A DNA stretch of 64,000 bases, from positions 76,006,982-76,070,981 of the forward strand of contig NC_035440.2 of NCBI RefSeq assembly GCF_002127325.2, in the 5' to 3' direction. This DNA is from Helianthus annuus. Taxonomy: Eukaryota > Streptophyta > Magnoliopsida > Asterales > Asteraceae. The position numbers and the translations under genes are program-made. A model generated the notes under the pieces. That model was given only the letters and a program-made list of their open reading frames with translations. It ran no database searches and had not been told where the DNA came from. This document shows positions 63,607-64,000 of this stretch, in pieces. The stretch's first letter is position 1; the number at the start of each line of letters is the position of its first letter.

Positions 63607-64000
63607 TGATGTATAAGAATTTATACATCTTTTAAACGTCAAATACGCCCCGTTTATGCGAAAACTCTTTGTATTTTCATTGATTTTGATACTTATTTGA
63701 GTTGTTTGTGAAAATACAGGTCCGGGCTTCGGCCCGGTGATGAAACGGAAGCTTTTGGAGCAAAATAGAGCTAAAATGGTGCATTCCAGCAAACTGCCAG
63801 ATATGGCACTACCGTGCCAAACAGTGGCACGACCGTGCCAAGCCTCCCGACGTCGGCACTCTCGATCAGCACTAGCACCCAGCAGCCAAGTCTTCAAAAT
63901 CAAGGGAAGCACGACCGTGCCAACCAGTGGCACGACCGTGCCAAGTCAATCTTAGCCTCTGATCAGCTTGTTTCCGAGAACGAGGTGACTGTTACCGAGC
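63607..64000 (+). mobile_element. Element P, left end of an LTR-like insertion
   Basis: Homology of LTR-O to the Gypsy-J LTR stops at 63606, and a new sequence begins with TGATGTATAAG followed by its inverted partner (tttatacatc). It runs off the window. It includes a TGGCACGACCGTGCCA word array (63795-63945). Assignment as an LTR start rests on the TG and the break in homology only. Confidence 0.45.
63795..63945. repeat. GGCACGACCGTGCCA palindromic word array
   Basis: Two complete and two or three partial copies of the palindromic word tggcacgaccgtgcca, plus 'tggcac' half sites, in 150 bp. Confidence 0.85.

Overview
The window looks like plant nuclear DNA made almost entirely of nested LTR retrotransposons. 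The reasons are: Ty3/Gypsy chromovirus pol (integrase plus chromodomain), Ty1/Copia pol of Sirevirus type with a third ORF, primer-binding sites matching the 3' end of plant initiator tRNA-Met, very long LTRs (2-3.5 kb), 5-bp target-site duplications (TSDs) and AT-rich intervening DNA. The LTR families and the extra Copia ORF resemble what I know from Asteraceae repeats (lettuce, sunflower, feverfew type); this is an inference from memory, not a search. I see no complete host gene, no rRNA or tRNA gene and no CRISPR array.

Left half (1-22359): a Russian-doll chain in which every host element lies on the minus strand. Copia-G (5' LTR 22133-22359) was entered by Gypsy-E (5' LTR 14855-21847, gag from 14665). 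Gypsy-E gag was entered by Gypsy-C (LTR about 8117-10889, gag 6198-7399). Gypsy-C gag was entered by Gypsy-B (5' LTR 2716-6197, gag from about 2330). Gypsy-B gag was entered by Copia-A (5' LTR 545-1015, leader 1-544). Two solo LTRs with perfect TSDs also landed in Gypsy-E: solo-D (11149-14557, TSD catgg) in its gag and solo-F (15244-18671, TSD ccagg) in its LTR.

Right half: Gypsy-H (plus strand, 5' LTR 22659-31106, decayed internal region to 32740) holds, inside its LTR, a complete gag-only Copia element (Copia-I, 23959-30147, TSD tattc). Inside its decayed pol sits Gypsy-J (minus, 3' LTR 32741-36147, gag 37534-42074). Gypsy-J gag was entered by a truncated Gypsy-K (38125-41509, TSD ggaag), and its leader by Copia-L (minus, 3' LTR 42641-43370, third ORF 43420-47467, pol 48043-51416, gag to 52093). 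Copia-L gag was entered by Gypsy-M (minus, 52094-60481, nearly complete gag-pol). Gypsy-M's right LTR is truncated and fused to a second copy of related pol (Gypsy-N, 60482-61715), which was entered by LTR-O (plus, same family as the Gypsy-J LTR), itself interrupted at about 63607 by another element (P) that runs off the window.

The most interesting signal is not a gene. Nearly every family carries its own short 'theme' word repeated many times at irregular spacing, usually just upstream of the TATA box in U3 and again in the leader. The words are GCGAAA, TCGGACG, TACCGTAACTTACGGTA, ACGGACCGTA, GGCACGACCGTGCC, GGCGAAAC and CAGTGGT/CAGCAG, plus CCAATCA in one leader. Each word is built on symmetric methylation contexts (CG or CWG), and in Copia-L it also runs through the coding sequence. 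This could be a set of family-specific protein-binding arrays, comparable to the motif arrays read by VANC anti-silencing proteins of VANDAL transposons, but that remains a hypothesis.
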